Source: an uncultured Veillonella sp. (GTDB taxonomy: Bacteria > Bacillota > Negativicutes > Veillonellales > Veillonellaceae). From it: a DNA stretch of 47,764 nt. Positions 1 to 8,235 of this stretch are shown one piece after another. Position 1 is the stretch's first letter; every line of letters starts with the position of its first letter. The stretch lies in assembly GCF_900545795.1 (NCBI RefSeq), contig NZ_URAR01000013.1, positions 1 to 47,764 on the forward strand, in the 5' to 3' direction. The translations under genes and the position numbers were made by a program. The notes beneath the pieces are model-generated. The model had not been told where the DNA came from, made no database searches, and was given only the letters and a program-made list of their open reading frames with translations.

Positions 1-54
1 ACTGACGATCTTCGCCGTGACAGGGCGACATGTTAACCGCTACACCACGGGGCC
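1..54 (-). tRNA. tRNA-Asp(GTC), 3' part cut off by window edge
   Basis: Read on the minus strand, this begins GGCCCCGTGGTGTAGCGG and carries an anticodon arm with loop CTGTCAC, which gives anticodon GTC (Asp). The D-arm and anticodon stem are complete. The T-arm and 3' acceptor strand lie beyond the window start, so only about 54 of 76-77 nt are seen. Confidence 0.9.
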
Positions 55-395
55 GCGATACCTAACTAACAGGTACTTACATATATTAACATGAGAGTAA
101 ATTTTTCGTCAAGTATTTTTTTAAATTACTATTAGTTATTTTATTCTTCCTTATTTTATACTTCTCCCTACACCATATATACACTATAATAAAGCTAACA
201 TTATATAGCTTAAGATTACGCCACTTTTCAGACTGTTTAACTAGCTTTCTAATTTAAAGTATTTCTATTAAATCTAGAGTTCTAATTGAAAATATTCTTA
301 TTAAATTATCTATTTTTAAGTGTTTCTTAACTGATTTAACATTAAATTACTTTTATAATAATACTATAGTATCATGTCTTAACAGGAGGTCTACC
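55..395. other. A+T-rich intergenic region
   Basis: No credible ORF. Very A+T rich, with short reiterated pieces such as TATTAAAT and TCTAATT. A TATAAT hexamer at 354-359 could be the -10 element for the downstream PPC gene, but the hexamer 17 nt upstream (CTGATT) is a weak -35. A good ribosome binding site (AGGAGG, 384-389) closes the region. Confidence 0.5.
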
Positions 396-824
396 ATGGA
401 ATACAAATGGCTTGGCAAAGAATATCTAGCAATCAAATTAAATCCCGGCGAAGAGCTCATTAGCTCCATTAAAGCAATTGCAGAAAAGGAAAATATTACC
501 TCTGCTATGATTCAAGGGCTTGGTGCCGTCAATGACATTACCTTAGAAACCTATCGTGTAGCGGAGCAACAATATTTTGAAAATCATATGACAGGCAATT
601 TTGAAATTACATCTATCAGCGGCACCATTGACTCGTATGAAGGTGGCTACTACTCGCACTTCCATATCACTGTAGCCGATGAAGACGGACATGCGTGGGG
701 CGGTCACCTAAAGAAAGGTATTATTAGTGTGACAGCCGAACTCATCCTCACAATTTTGCCTGATGAAATTGAACGCAAACATGATGATACAGTCAATTTA
801 AACTTCTGGAGCTTTAAAGAATAA
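396..824 (+). CDS. PPC/DUF296 domain protein
   Basis: A 142-residue single-domain protein matching the PPC (plant and prokaryote conserved, DUF296) family. Visible hallmarks are the N-terminal L-x-P-G-E-E-L segment, the central IQGLGAVND strand-turn, and the SHFHITVADEDGHAWGGHL block near residues 87-105, where the family has conserved histidines. The start is well supported: AGGAGG lies 6 nt before ATG. The family forms trimers. In plants the domain sits beside AT-hooks and is linked to DNA binding; in bacteria the role is unsettled and no AT-hook is present here. It stands alone between a tRNA gene and a terminator, so context gives no function. Confidence 0.85.
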   Translation: MEYKWLGKEYLAIKLNPGEELISSIKAIAEKENITSAMIQGLGAVNDITLETYRVAEQQYFENHMTGNFEITSISGTIDSYEGGYYSHFHITVADEDGHAWGGHLKKGIISVTAELILTILPDEIERKHDDTVNLNFWSFKE

Positions 825-848
825 TAGTTATACAGCTACATAAATAAG

Positions 849-894
849 GCCCCTTACGATTAAACACATGGTCTAGTCGTAAAGGGCGTTTTTT
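849..894 (+). terminator. Rho-independent terminator of the PPC gene
   Basis: A GC-containing stem (GCCCCTTACGAT paired with GTCGTAAAGGGC, with G-U pairs) is followed by TTTTTT. It lies 25 nt after the PPC stop codon. Confidence 0.8.
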
Positions 895-1118
895 ATGCGC
901 TTTATTTTGTAATCACTACTCTTATGCGCTGTACACTAGAAATTCAGTCATACATGCTCACTCTGACAACTCTAGCCTTATGCGATTAATCTAGAGTTCT
1001 TTGCCCATACATATTTTATTACCGCGCTCGTTTCAAGCTTACAGTTCGCATCATTAAAAACTTAGGTCCTATAATGTAAAAGCTTACTCTCTATAATATA
1101 TTCCTAATCCTCCTAAAA

Positions 1119-2297
1119 TTAATGAATCTGATCTTCGTCAATATCAGGTTCTTTAGTAATTAATTCATAATTATATTTTTCATACAGAGAAAAGGCAATG
1201 CGCAAAATCATAAAGTCTTCATAGCGTCTCATGTCATAGCCGGTCAGACGCTTTAGCTTTTGCAATTGATACTGTAAAGTATTTTTATGAATAAACAGAG
1301 CGCCTGCAATAGCCACAATGGAGCCATTATGCTCGCCAAATAATTTTAAAATATGATGAAATTCCTGAACTTCTTTCTGCGATAAATTTTGCAATACTTT
1401 ATGGCAGAATAATTCTTGACGATATGTATTCTCTGTATTAAATAAAAGCTCAATAGTCAAATCATCATAATATACAATCGAACTTTTATCCTGTTCTTCC
1501 CCACTGCTTGTATTCTCTAATACTAAGAGGGCATCCTTGTAGGATTTTTTAAAATTGCGATGCACTTTACTACCTACAGCAACAGTAACAAATATGCCAT
1601 GTTGGGCGGCAATGTCTAAACAGTCTTCTAAGCAAGTACTAATGAGACTTTCAATTTTACTCTTATATAAAATGACAAATTGCTGTTCGTGCTCCATCCA
1701 AATAACAGATTTTCTAAGACTTTGTGCTGCCAAAGTAGCAAACTTCACTTCTAAATGACGACGCAAATCTTTAAAAAAGTTAAAGTATTCCCCCGTAGGG
1801 CGAATGGACACAATCCGCTTGTAGTCATCTTCAGAGCGCCAATTATCAAGGGTATTCTCTTCCCAGCGCTCCTTAAAATTTTCTGGATAGAAAATTAAAT
1901 CTTCTAAGAGCATACGACTGCGGTCTACTTCGCGCTGACGAAGCGCACTTACTTCATCTTCCAGCACTAAAATCTCAGTCATTTTACGCAAAATATTACC
2001 ATAAATCGTCACTTGCTGCGGATCCCCTGTAATGCCAATTACAGCAATCATTTCCCCATTTACATGAACAGGCACATTAATGCCTGGACGCGTGCCTTCA
2101 TATGTGTCATCAGGCGAAACAATAAGCATTTGATTTTTCTCTACAACAGTCTTGGCCCCAGCATGAAAAGTCCCTACCCGTTTAGGGTCCGTACTAGCAA
2201 TAATCATGCAATCTGTATCTATAAAATTAATATCTTGCTTGATAATAGACTTCATGCTCTCCACGATATTTTGCGCTAATTGTATTGAGACTTTCAT
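1119..2297 (-). CDS. cdaR: Sugar-diacid regulator, CdaR family
   Basis: About 392 residues with the CdaR/SdaR layout: an N-terminal diacid-recognition domain (roughly 1-135, including the TDPKRVGTFHAGA and INVPVHVNGEMIAVIGITGDP segments), a middle GGDEF-like region, and a C-terminal PucR-type helix-turn-helix (HKNTLQYQLQKLKRLTGYD, about residues 340-360). Known CdaR proteins sense glucarate, galactarate or glycerate and activate their catabolic genes. The gene sits beside exactly such a cluster and is divergent from the LarA-like gene. The second ATG (2297) is preferred because GGGAG lies 6 nt before it; the first ATG (2303) abuts the Shine-Dalgarno sequence. Confidence 0.9.
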   Translation of the reverse strand: MKVSIQLAQNIVESMKSIIKQDINFIDTDCMIIASTDPKRVGTFHAGAKTVVEKNQMLIVSPDDTYEGTRPGINVPVHVNGEMIAVIGITGDPQQVTIYGNILRKMTEILVLEDEVSALRQREVDRSRMLLEDLIFYPENFKERWEENTLDNWRSEDDYKRIVSIRPTGEYFNFFKDLRRHLEVKFATLAAQSLRKSVIWMEHEQQFVILYKSKIESLISTCLEDCLDIAAQHGIFVTVAVGSKVHRNFKKSYKDALLVLENTSSGEEQDKSSIVYYDDLTIELLFNTENTYRQELFCHKVLQNLSQKEVQEFHHILKLFGEHNGSIVAIAGALFIHKNTLQYQLQKLKRLTGYDMRRYEDFMILRIAFSLYEKYNYELITKEPDIDEDQIH

Positions 2298-2714
2298 GTG
2301 CATCTCCCTTTCCTACTTCAGGATAAAACGTACCACTAGCTATATGTATGATTATAGACTAGGAACCGAATAATATCAAACTTTTTCACAGTTTTATGCA
2401 TTTTATTTAGTACCTAGACTATATTTCCTCAAAATCCTTATCATATATACATCAATTTCACCTATTTGAACATTTTCACTGTCTCTACCCAGTATATACC
2501 CCCAACAAACCTTACAAAAAAACTTAGTCCCAAGACTATAAGTCATCACCGAGAAAGACTAAAACTTAGTCTCTATAAAATAGTTTCATTGTTGCGAAAG
2601 TGATATAGTTATAGTGAGTTATTGTCATAATTATATTTATTTTAATATGTGCCATTCGCTTATACAAATCAAAAAAAGCGATGTATCTTAAGCAATATGA
2701 AAGGATTTGATTAT
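2298..2714. promoter_or_regulatory. Divergent cdaR / larA-like promoter region with repeated TAGTC/GACTA dyads
   Basis: The region between the two divergent genes contains at least three dyads of the same half-site: TTAGTACCTAGACTA (2407-2421), TTAGTCCCAAGACTA (2524-2538) and AGACTAAAACTTAGTCT (2556-2572; 7-bp arms, 3-nt centre). A lone TAGACTA half-site is at 2355-2361. Their clustering beside a diacid-regulator gene makes them candidate CdaR operators. This is inference; I recall no CdaR consensus for this group. Confidence 0.45.
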
Positions 2715-4022
2715 ATGAAACTGGGCGATACTCCTATTATCCAAAATTTACTCAAAGATATTAAAATTCCGCGCATGTTCTATGCGAAGCAAACGTTTCC
2801 ACGCCCTTGTATCAAGCCAGAAGATATTCCTAAAGTCGTCTTCGAGGAATTATCAAAGCCCCATATTGCCCCTTTAATCAAAGAACATGCGTCCTTGGCG
2901 ATTACTGCTGGTAGCCGCGGTATTGCCAATGTAGATATCATTACTAAAGCTATTGTAGACTACTGTAAAATGCGCGGTGCTAAGCCTTTTATTGTACCTG
3001 CTATGGGTAGCCATGGTGGAGCCACCGCAGAAGGTCAAGTAGAGCTCCTAGCGAGTTACAATATTACTGAAGAGACCATGGGCTGCCCAATCCATTCATC
3101 CATGGACACTGTATTTTTAGGCTATTCAGAGCATAATCGCCCCGTTTATATAGATAAAATCGCCTATGAATCGGACGGCATTATCGTGTCCTGTCGCTTA
3201 AAAATGCACAACGCGTTTCGCGGTGCTTATGAAAGTGGTCCTTGTAAAATGATGGTGGTCGGCCTAGGCAAACAAATGGGGGCCGAGAGCGTTCACGCTG
3301 ATGGGATGGATCGAATTGCCCAAAACCTTCCGGCCAACGCAAAGGTAATTTTAGACAAGGCACCTATTTTATTGGCCATTCCTTGTATGGAAAATGCCTA
3401 TGATGAAACCTGCCGAATTGAAGCGATTCATCGCGATGATATTTTAACACGTGAACCCGAGTTGCTCCGCTTTGCCAGTCAACATATGCCTAAAATTTTA
3501 GTAAATGAAGGCGATGTACTCATCGTGGACCAAATCGGTAAAAACTTTAGTGGTACCGGCGTAGATCCTAATATTACGGGAACCTTCTCCACCCCTTATG
3601 CCACTGGCGGCGTCAAAGTGCAGCGCACTTGTTTCTTAGATTTATCCCCACAATCTCATGGCAATGGTTTAGGCATAGGCCTAGCCGATTTCATTACTAA
3701 GCGCATTTTCGATAAACTCGATCTAGGTGCTATGTATCCTAATTCCTTGACGAGCACAGTACTGCGCTCCTCTGTTATTCCTATGATTTTAGGTTCCGAC
3801 AAAGATGTCATTCAAGGTTGTATTCGGACGCTCAACAAAGTGGATAAAACTAAGGCCCGCATCATTCGTATTCCTAACAGCTTGCACATTGGTCATATTA
3901 TGTTATCTGAAGCCTATTATGAAGATGTTAAGGCTGGTGCCTACGAAAACTTAGAAGCCCTAAGCGAACCTTTAGAACTCCAATTTTCTGCGTCAGGGGA
4001 CTTACTCACAGCATTAGACTAA
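2715..4022 (+). CDS. LarA-like protein (nickel-dependent hydroxyacid racemase superfamily)
   Basis: A 435-residue protein of the LarA/DUF2088 superfamily. With the ATG at 2715 as residue 1 (AAAGGA 9 nt upstream; the in-frame GTG at 2649 has no ribosome site), the motif PAMGSHGGATAEGQ puts His at 100, MHNAF puts His at 165, GPCKM puts Lys at 178 and SVHADG puts His at 194. These fall close to the spacing of the catalytic and nickel-pincer residues of lactate racemase LarA (H108, H174, K184, H200). The family racemises or epimerises 2-hydroxyacids using a nickel-pincer nucleotide. LarB, LarC and LarE cofactor genes are not in the window. Being divergent from cdaR and next to garK, it may act on a sugar diacid, glycerate or a related hydroxyacid; the substrate is not known. 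Confidence 0.75.
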   Translation: MKLGDTPIIQNLLKDIKIPRMFYAKQTFPRPCIKPEDIPKVVFEELSKPHIAPLIKEHASLAITAGSRGIANVDIITKAIVDYCKMRGAKPFIVPAMGSHGGATAEGQVELLASYNITEETMGCPIHSSMDTVFLGYSEHNRPVYIDKIAYESDGIIVSCRLKMHNAFRGAYESGPCKMMVVGLGKQMGAESVHADGMDRIAQNLPANAKVILDKAPILLAIPCMENAYDETCRIEAIHRDDILTREPELLRFASQHMPKILVNEGDVLIVDQIGKNFSGTGVDPNITGTFSTPYATGGVKVQRTCFLDLSPQSHGNGLGIGLADFITKRIFDKLDLGAMYPNSLTSTVLRSSVIPMILGSDKDVIQGCIRTLNKVDKTKARIIRIPNSLHIGHIMLSEAYYEDVKAGAYENLEALSEPLELQFSASGDLLTALD

Positions 4023-4100
4023 ATTAAGACAAACTTAAAACATTAAAACTAATAGCAGCCCTATGACGAATCGTAATAAATAATAAATTAACAGCAATAA

Positions 4101-4139
4101 AGCGGTTTGAAGATATTCTCTTCAAACCGCTTTATTATT
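4101..4139 (+). terminator. Terminator between convergent larA-like and garK
   Basis: A perfect 12-bp stem (AGCGGTTTGAAG / CTTCAAACCGCT) followed by TTATTATT on the plus strand. The flanking A-rich sequence makes it plausible in both directions, serving the convergent garK transcript too. Confidence 0.8.
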
Positions 4140-4207
4140 GTATGTCCGGTCCGATACACCGTGCATACTCCTGCTTAGCTAAGACGAAATTGCTCCGAAC
4201 AATCCCC

Positions 4208-5350
4208 TCAGCTAATAGCTGCTAATTTCATGATTCGTCCAATGGAGCGGCCCGCACCGGCTGCCAATGGTATAACCTGTTCCATAGCATACTCTAATTG
4301 CATTGGTTCATTTATAATATCTAATACTAAGGATATCCCTTTTTCGTACACAGTTTCCGTCTCCAAGGCTACACCGCCTACTACTGCAATTACGGGGATA
4401 TTATAGGCCTGCGCGGCCAAAGCCACACCGATGGGAGCCTTACCAAAGGCTGTTTGATTATCCATACGGCCTTCACCGGTAATAACTAAATCTGCGCCTT
4501 TAAGGTGCTCATCTAACTGTATAAGCTCCATAACGGCTTCAATGCCACTCTTCTTATGTGCCTTAGCAAAAGCCATCATGCCCGCGCCTAAGCCACCAGC
4601 TGCGCCAGCACCAGGAACTTCTAAAACGTCTGCACCAAGGTCACGCAATAAGCAATCTGCATAATGATGTAAATATCCATCTAATTGAGCTTTCATTTCT
4701 TCATTAGCCCCTTTTTGGCCGCCAAAGATATAAGACGCCCCCTGTGGTCCACAAAGCGGATTATTTACGTCACATAAAATAGTAAATTTCACTGATTTAA
4801 TTCGCTCGTCCATTTGCGAGGCATCAATGCGCGCCAAACGCCCTAAGGATTCAGCTGCTGGTGGCAACTCTTGGCCGTCTTCATCTAAAAAGCGAACGCC
4901 CCAAGCACAAGCTAAGCCCATACCGCCATCATTAGTAGCACTGCCGCCAATACCCATATAAATTTCACGAGCACCATTATCTATAGCATCTAATACCAAT
5001 TGGCCAGTACCAAATGTAGACGCCTTCAAAGGATTGAGTTTTTCTTTAGGCACTAAGGTAATTCCTGAAGCAGCAGACATTTCAATAATCGCAATGTCTC
5101 CATCAATCATGCCATATTTAGCATCCACTGGATCACCTAAAGGGCCTTTTACTTGTGAAGTATGATATTCACCCTTACGAGCAATGACAATGGCATCTAC
5201 CGTTCCTTCCCCGCCATCGGCAATGGGAATGGTCGTAAAGTCCACCTCAGGCACCACTGTTTCAATGCCCTCTTGCACTGCCGCAGCAATATCGATACTA
5301 GAAGCACTTCCCTTGAAGGAGTCAATGGCCAAAACTACTTTTTTTGTCAT
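4208..5350 (-). CDS. garK: Glycerate 2-kinase
   Basis: About 380 residues of the GarK/GlxK glycerate kinase family. It starts MTKKVVLAIDSFKGSASS, the typical opening, followed by IPIADGGEGTVDA near residue 45, GIGGSATNDGGMGLA near 135, and VITGEGRMDNQTAFGKAP near 290. These are family signatures. It phosphorylates glycerate to 2-phosphoglycerate, the last step of glucarate and galactarate breakdown in the GarR/GarK route. It is the distal gene of the gudD / DHDPS-family / garK run, 23 nt after the lyase gene. ATG at 5350 is preferred over 5356 because AGGAG then lies 9 nt upstream rather than 3. Confidence 0.92.
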   Translation of the reverse strand: MTKKVVLAIDSFKGSASSIDIAAAVQEGIETVVPEVDFTTIPIADGGEGTVDAIVIARKGEYHTSQVKGPLGDPVDAKYGMIDGDIAIIEMSAASGITLVPKEKLNPLKASTFGTGQLVLDAIDNGAREIYMGIGGSATNDGGMGLACAWGVRFLDEDGQELPPAAESLGRLARIDASQMDERIKSVKFTILCDVNNPLCGPQGASYIFGGQKGANEEMKAQLDGYLHHYADCLLRDLGADVLEVPGAGAAGGLGAGMMAFAKAHKKSGIEAVMELIQLDEHLKGADLVITGEGRMDNQTAFGKAPIGVALAAQAYNIPVIAVVGGVALETETVYEKGISLVLDIINEPMQLEYAMEQVIPLAAGAGRSIGRIMKLAAIS

Positions 5351-5373
5351 TCTCATCGTCTCCTATTCCGCGT

Positions 5374-6285
5374 TTATTTTTTAGGTAAAATTCCAGCTTC
5401 AGTTAATTCCTTCTCAAATAAGCTAACTACTGGTTCTGGTGATGGCAAGCTAGGACGAACTGAGTCACCTACTTCAAGACCTACCATATTACACATTACT
5501 TTAGTGGCAACTGGGAAACTTGCCTTATCTTGGCTTAAGCGAATTGGATTGATAAACTCTTGTGCTTCGCGAGATGCCTGCATATTGCCTGCTGCAAATT
5601 CTTTATAAATGCGTACAGTCTCTTCTGGCATTACTTGTGCAATGGAGCAAACACCACCGTCAGCACCTACACAAAGGCTAGCATATACTAATGTATCTTT
5701 GCCACCAAAAATCTTGAATGGTTTAAATTTAGTGCGGCGAAGGAATTCTTGAAGTAAGGAGATATCCCCACTGGAGTCCTTCATACCTACGATATTTTCA
5801 TTGTTCTTAGCCACTGTTTCTACCACATTTGGAGAAATAGAATAGCCACAACGACCAGGATTATTGTATAAGAGCACTGGGAAATCTTTGCTCACAGCTT
5901 TAGCAATTGTATCAAAATGTAAAGTTAACTCTTGTTCAGTTAATTTTAAGAACATTGGCTGTAAAATAGAAATACCAAATGCTTTATGGCGTTCTGCCAT
6001 TTTAGCTAAGCGCACACAAGTTTTTGTACGAATAGCACCGATGCCAAAGAGCACTGGTACGCGACCATTTACATATTCTAAAACATGCTGTAATGTAGCT
6101 TCCATTTCTTCTTCGCTGAACATATAGAATTCGCCATTGCTACCAAAGAGTAAAATGCCACTTACACCACCATTAATACAGCGATCAATGATTTCATCAA
6201 GTTTTGGTAAATCGATTTCTTCTTCTTTAGTTACCGGTGTAATAATCGGCACCATAATACCTTTTATATTTTCTAAGTTAATCAT
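5374..6285 (-). CDS. DHDPS/NAL-family lyase, probable 5-dehydro-4-deoxyglucarate aldolase
   Basis: A 303-residue TIM-barrel protein of the dihydrodipicolinate synthase / N-acetylneuraminate lyase family. Visible active-site elements are GSNGE (48-52), YNNPGR (140-145, proton-relay Tyr) and MKDSSGD with Schiff-base Lys169. It lies between glucarate dehydratase and glycerate kinase, where E. coli uses the unrelated class II aldolase GarL. Because tartronate-semialdehyde reductase and glycerate kinase are both present, the chemistry expected here is cleavage to pyruvate plus tartronate semialdehyde. The alternative is KdgD, the dehydratase of the same family that leads to 2-oxoglutarate semialdehyde; I recall KdgD having YNR rather than YNNPGR at the catalytic Tyr, and no matching dehydrogenase is nearby. 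Family sure, exact reaction inferred. Confidence 0.8.
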   Translation of the reverse strand: MINLENIKGIMVPIITPVTKEEEIDLPKLDEIIDRCINGGVSGILLFGSNGEFYMFSEEEMEATLQHVLEYVNGRVPVLFGIGAIRTKTCVRLAKMAERHKAFGISILQPMFLKLTEQELTLHFDTIAKAVSKDFPVLLYNNPGRCGYSISPNVVETVAKNNENIVGMKDSSGDISLLQEFLRRTKFKPFKIFGGKDTLVYASLCVGADGGVCSIAQVMPEETVRIYKEFAAGNMQASREAQEFINPIRLSQDKASFPVATKVMCNMVGLEVGDSVRPSLPSPEPVVSLFEKELTEAGILPKK

Positions 6286-6378
6286 AGTTGACCTTCTTTT
6301 CTTTTAATGAATTATACGAAAAGTCACCCCAGGACCACTTCTATTTAAGAAACAGCCCTGGTGGCTACTACTTTATGC

Positions 6379-7701
6379 CTAGCGAACCATACATGGTTTC
6401 TTAGGATCAAATTTCCAATCTTTAATGTAGTATTGCATGCCTTTCGCATCATCGCGAGCGCCACAACCATTTTCTACATATAAACGATGTGCTTCTTCTA
6501 CACGTTTAATATCAACATCAATACCTAAACCGATATCAGTTGGTTTAACATGGATTTTGCCATCTACAATCTTATGTGCATTAGTTGCTAAATCTTGACC
6601 ATCTTGCCAAATCCAGTGAGAGTCAATAGCTGTAATTTCACCAGGAGCAGCAGCGGCCACATTGGCAACCATAGCTAAGGAAATATCGAAATGGTTGTTG
6701 GAATGACAGCCCCAAGTCAAGTTAAATTCATGACACATTTGAGATACTCGTACGGAACCAGACATAGTCCAGAAATGAGGATCGGCTAATGGAATGGATA
6801 CGCTTTGTAATAATACAGAATGCTGCATTTGACGCCAATCAGTAGCAATCATATTAGTCGCTGTTGGAAGGCCTGTGCGTTTGCGGAACTCAGACATAAT
6901 TTCGCGACCGGAGAAGCCTTCTTCTGCACCACAAGGATCTTCGCAATAAGCTAAGATGCCATGTTTATCTTTGCAAAGAGCTACAGCTTCTTCTAGTGAC
7001 CAACAGCCATTAGGGTCAAGTGTAATGCGCGCATCAGGGAATTCTTTGTGAAGAGCAACAATAGCCTTCATTTCTTCTTCCCCTTTGAACACGCCACCTT
7101 TTAACTTGAAGTCTTTAAAGCCATAGCGTTTTTGAGCTGCTTTAGCTAATTCAACAATGGATTCAGGTGTTACAGCTTCTTTGCGGCGAATGCGGCCCCA
7201 ATCATCGCTATCATCATCATTATCAATATAAGGCATGTCAGTTAAATCTTTATTCCCTACATAGAATAAATAACCAAGCATTGTTACGTATTCACGTTGT
7301 TGACCTTCCCCAAGTAAAGCGGCCACTGGCACTTTTAATTCTTTGCCAAGTAAGTCTAAGTAGCAAGATTCTAAGGCTGTTACAGCATGTACAGTAGTGC
7401 GCAAATCAAAAGTCTGTAAGCCACGACCACCTTTATCGCGATCAGCAAATTCGCGTTGAATGCGGCTAAGTACATTTTTATATTCCCCTAATGTACTGCC
7501 TACTACAAACTTTTCAGCTTCTTTAAGCGTATTAGTAATCTTTTCACCGCCTGGTACTTCACCAACGCCTACTTCATCTTTATCAGATGTGAGTACTACG
7601 ATATTACGAGTGAAAAATGCCCCATGAGCACCACTTAAGTTTAAAAGCATGCTATCATAACCAGCTACTGGGTACACGTCCATTTTTACAATCTTAGTCA
7701 T
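6379..7701 (-). CDS. gudD: Glucarate dehydratase
   Basis: A 440-residue enolase-superfamily enzyme closely resembling E. coli GudD (446). Recognisable blocks: LSGAHGAFFTRNIVVL, the FADRDKGGRGLQTFDLRTT segment typical of GudD rather than GudX, FKLKGGVFKG with the KxK catalytic Lys, DPNGCWSLEEA, YCEDPCGAEEGFSGRE, ATNMIATDWRQ, and WGCHSNNHFDISLA with the His of the His-Asp dyad. It dehydrates D-glucarate (and L-idarate) to 5-dehydro-4-deoxyglucarate. It is followed by the DHDPS-family lyase and garK and probably has its own promoter, because a terminator (8082-8117) separates it from garR. ATG at 7701 is preferred over 7707, which overlaps the Shine-Dalgarno sequence. Confidence 0.95.
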   Translation of the reverse strand: MTKIVKMDVYPVAGYDSMLLNLSGAHGAFFTRNIVVLTSDKDEVGVGEVPGGEKITNTLKEAEKFVVGSTLGEYKNVLSRIQREFADRDKGGRGLQTFDLRTTVHAVTALESCYLDLLGKELKVPVAALLGEGQQREYVTMLGYLFYVGNKDLTDMPYIDNDDDSDDWGRIRRKEAVTPESIVELAKAAQKRYGFKDFKLKGGVFKGEEEMKAIVALHKEFPDARITLDPNGCWSLEEAVALCKDKHGILAYCEDPCGAEEGFSGREIMSEFRKRTGLPTATNMIATDWRQMQHSVLLQSVSIPLADPHFWTMSGSVRVSQMCHEFNLTWGCHSNNHFDISLAMVANVAAAAPGEITAIDSHWIWQDGQDLATNAHKIVDGKIHVKPTDIGLGIDVDIKRVEEAHRLYVENGCGARDDAKGMQYYIKDWKFDPKKPCMVR

Positions 7702-8235
7702 AGTCATTTCCTTCCTTTACCTTATTTTACTTCCTAATGTACTACGAGTATTGTACATTTAATACTAAAATCTGTAGGCACAATATAATATAGTGACAGA
7801 GGAGGTATTTACGTCCTATGACGTGGTTAACAACAATACGTCCTATCACACTTAAGCGGCTCAATACTTACCGCTTTACTCACTGTGGGTACAGATTACA
7901 CGAGTTGACCTATGCCTTTATTATATACTTCGTATGCTCCAAGTGATACATTCATAGATACAAAAAACAATTGTCTGTATCCGCAAAGACTGTTACTCAT
8001 ACCAAATTTATAAAATAAAACTCCACTTTTTCAGCATATTTCTATATAAAAATTGTTATTTAGTACGCAAATCACAAAAAGAAGAAGCCCTCGCTTACGT
8101 CTAAGCGAGGGCTTCTTATAAAGGGATACATGTTAGGACATTGAAGTCTTATAACAAATGCTTTGCGCATGAGTTAATTCAATCTGTACTGCCAAAGCAG
8201 TACTCGCTCTACATCAGCAAAATAAGATTTGATAC
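7702..8235. other. Intergenic region between gudD and garR, with a direct repeat and a terminator
   Basis: No credible ORF. It holds the garR terminator and the likely gudD promoter. A 13-nt direct repeat TACGTCCTATNAC occurs at 7810-7822 and 7837-7849 (27-nt period) about 110-150 nt upstream of gudD; it may be an operator. The TAGTC/GACTA dyads seen beside cdaR are not clearly repeated here. Confidence 0.5.
8076..8117 (-). terminator. garR terminator
   Basis: A 16-bp perfect stem (arms 8082-8097 and 8102-8117, AAGAAGCCCTCGCTTA and its complement) with a 4-nt loop, followed on the minus strand by CTTTTTG. It ends the garR transcript and separates it from gudD. Confidence 0.9.

Noticed and set aside
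5374..6285. Calling the lyase KdgD
   Set aside because: The active-site strand reads YNNPGR, not the YNR form I associate with KdgD, and the downstream enzymes fit tartronate semialdehyde, not 2-oxoglutarate semialdehyde.
6286..6378. Terminator between gudD and the DHDPS-family gene
   Set aside because: A CCAGG/CCTGG pairing is possible around 6330-6352 but is imperfect and lacks a T-tract; the genes are more likely co-transcribed.
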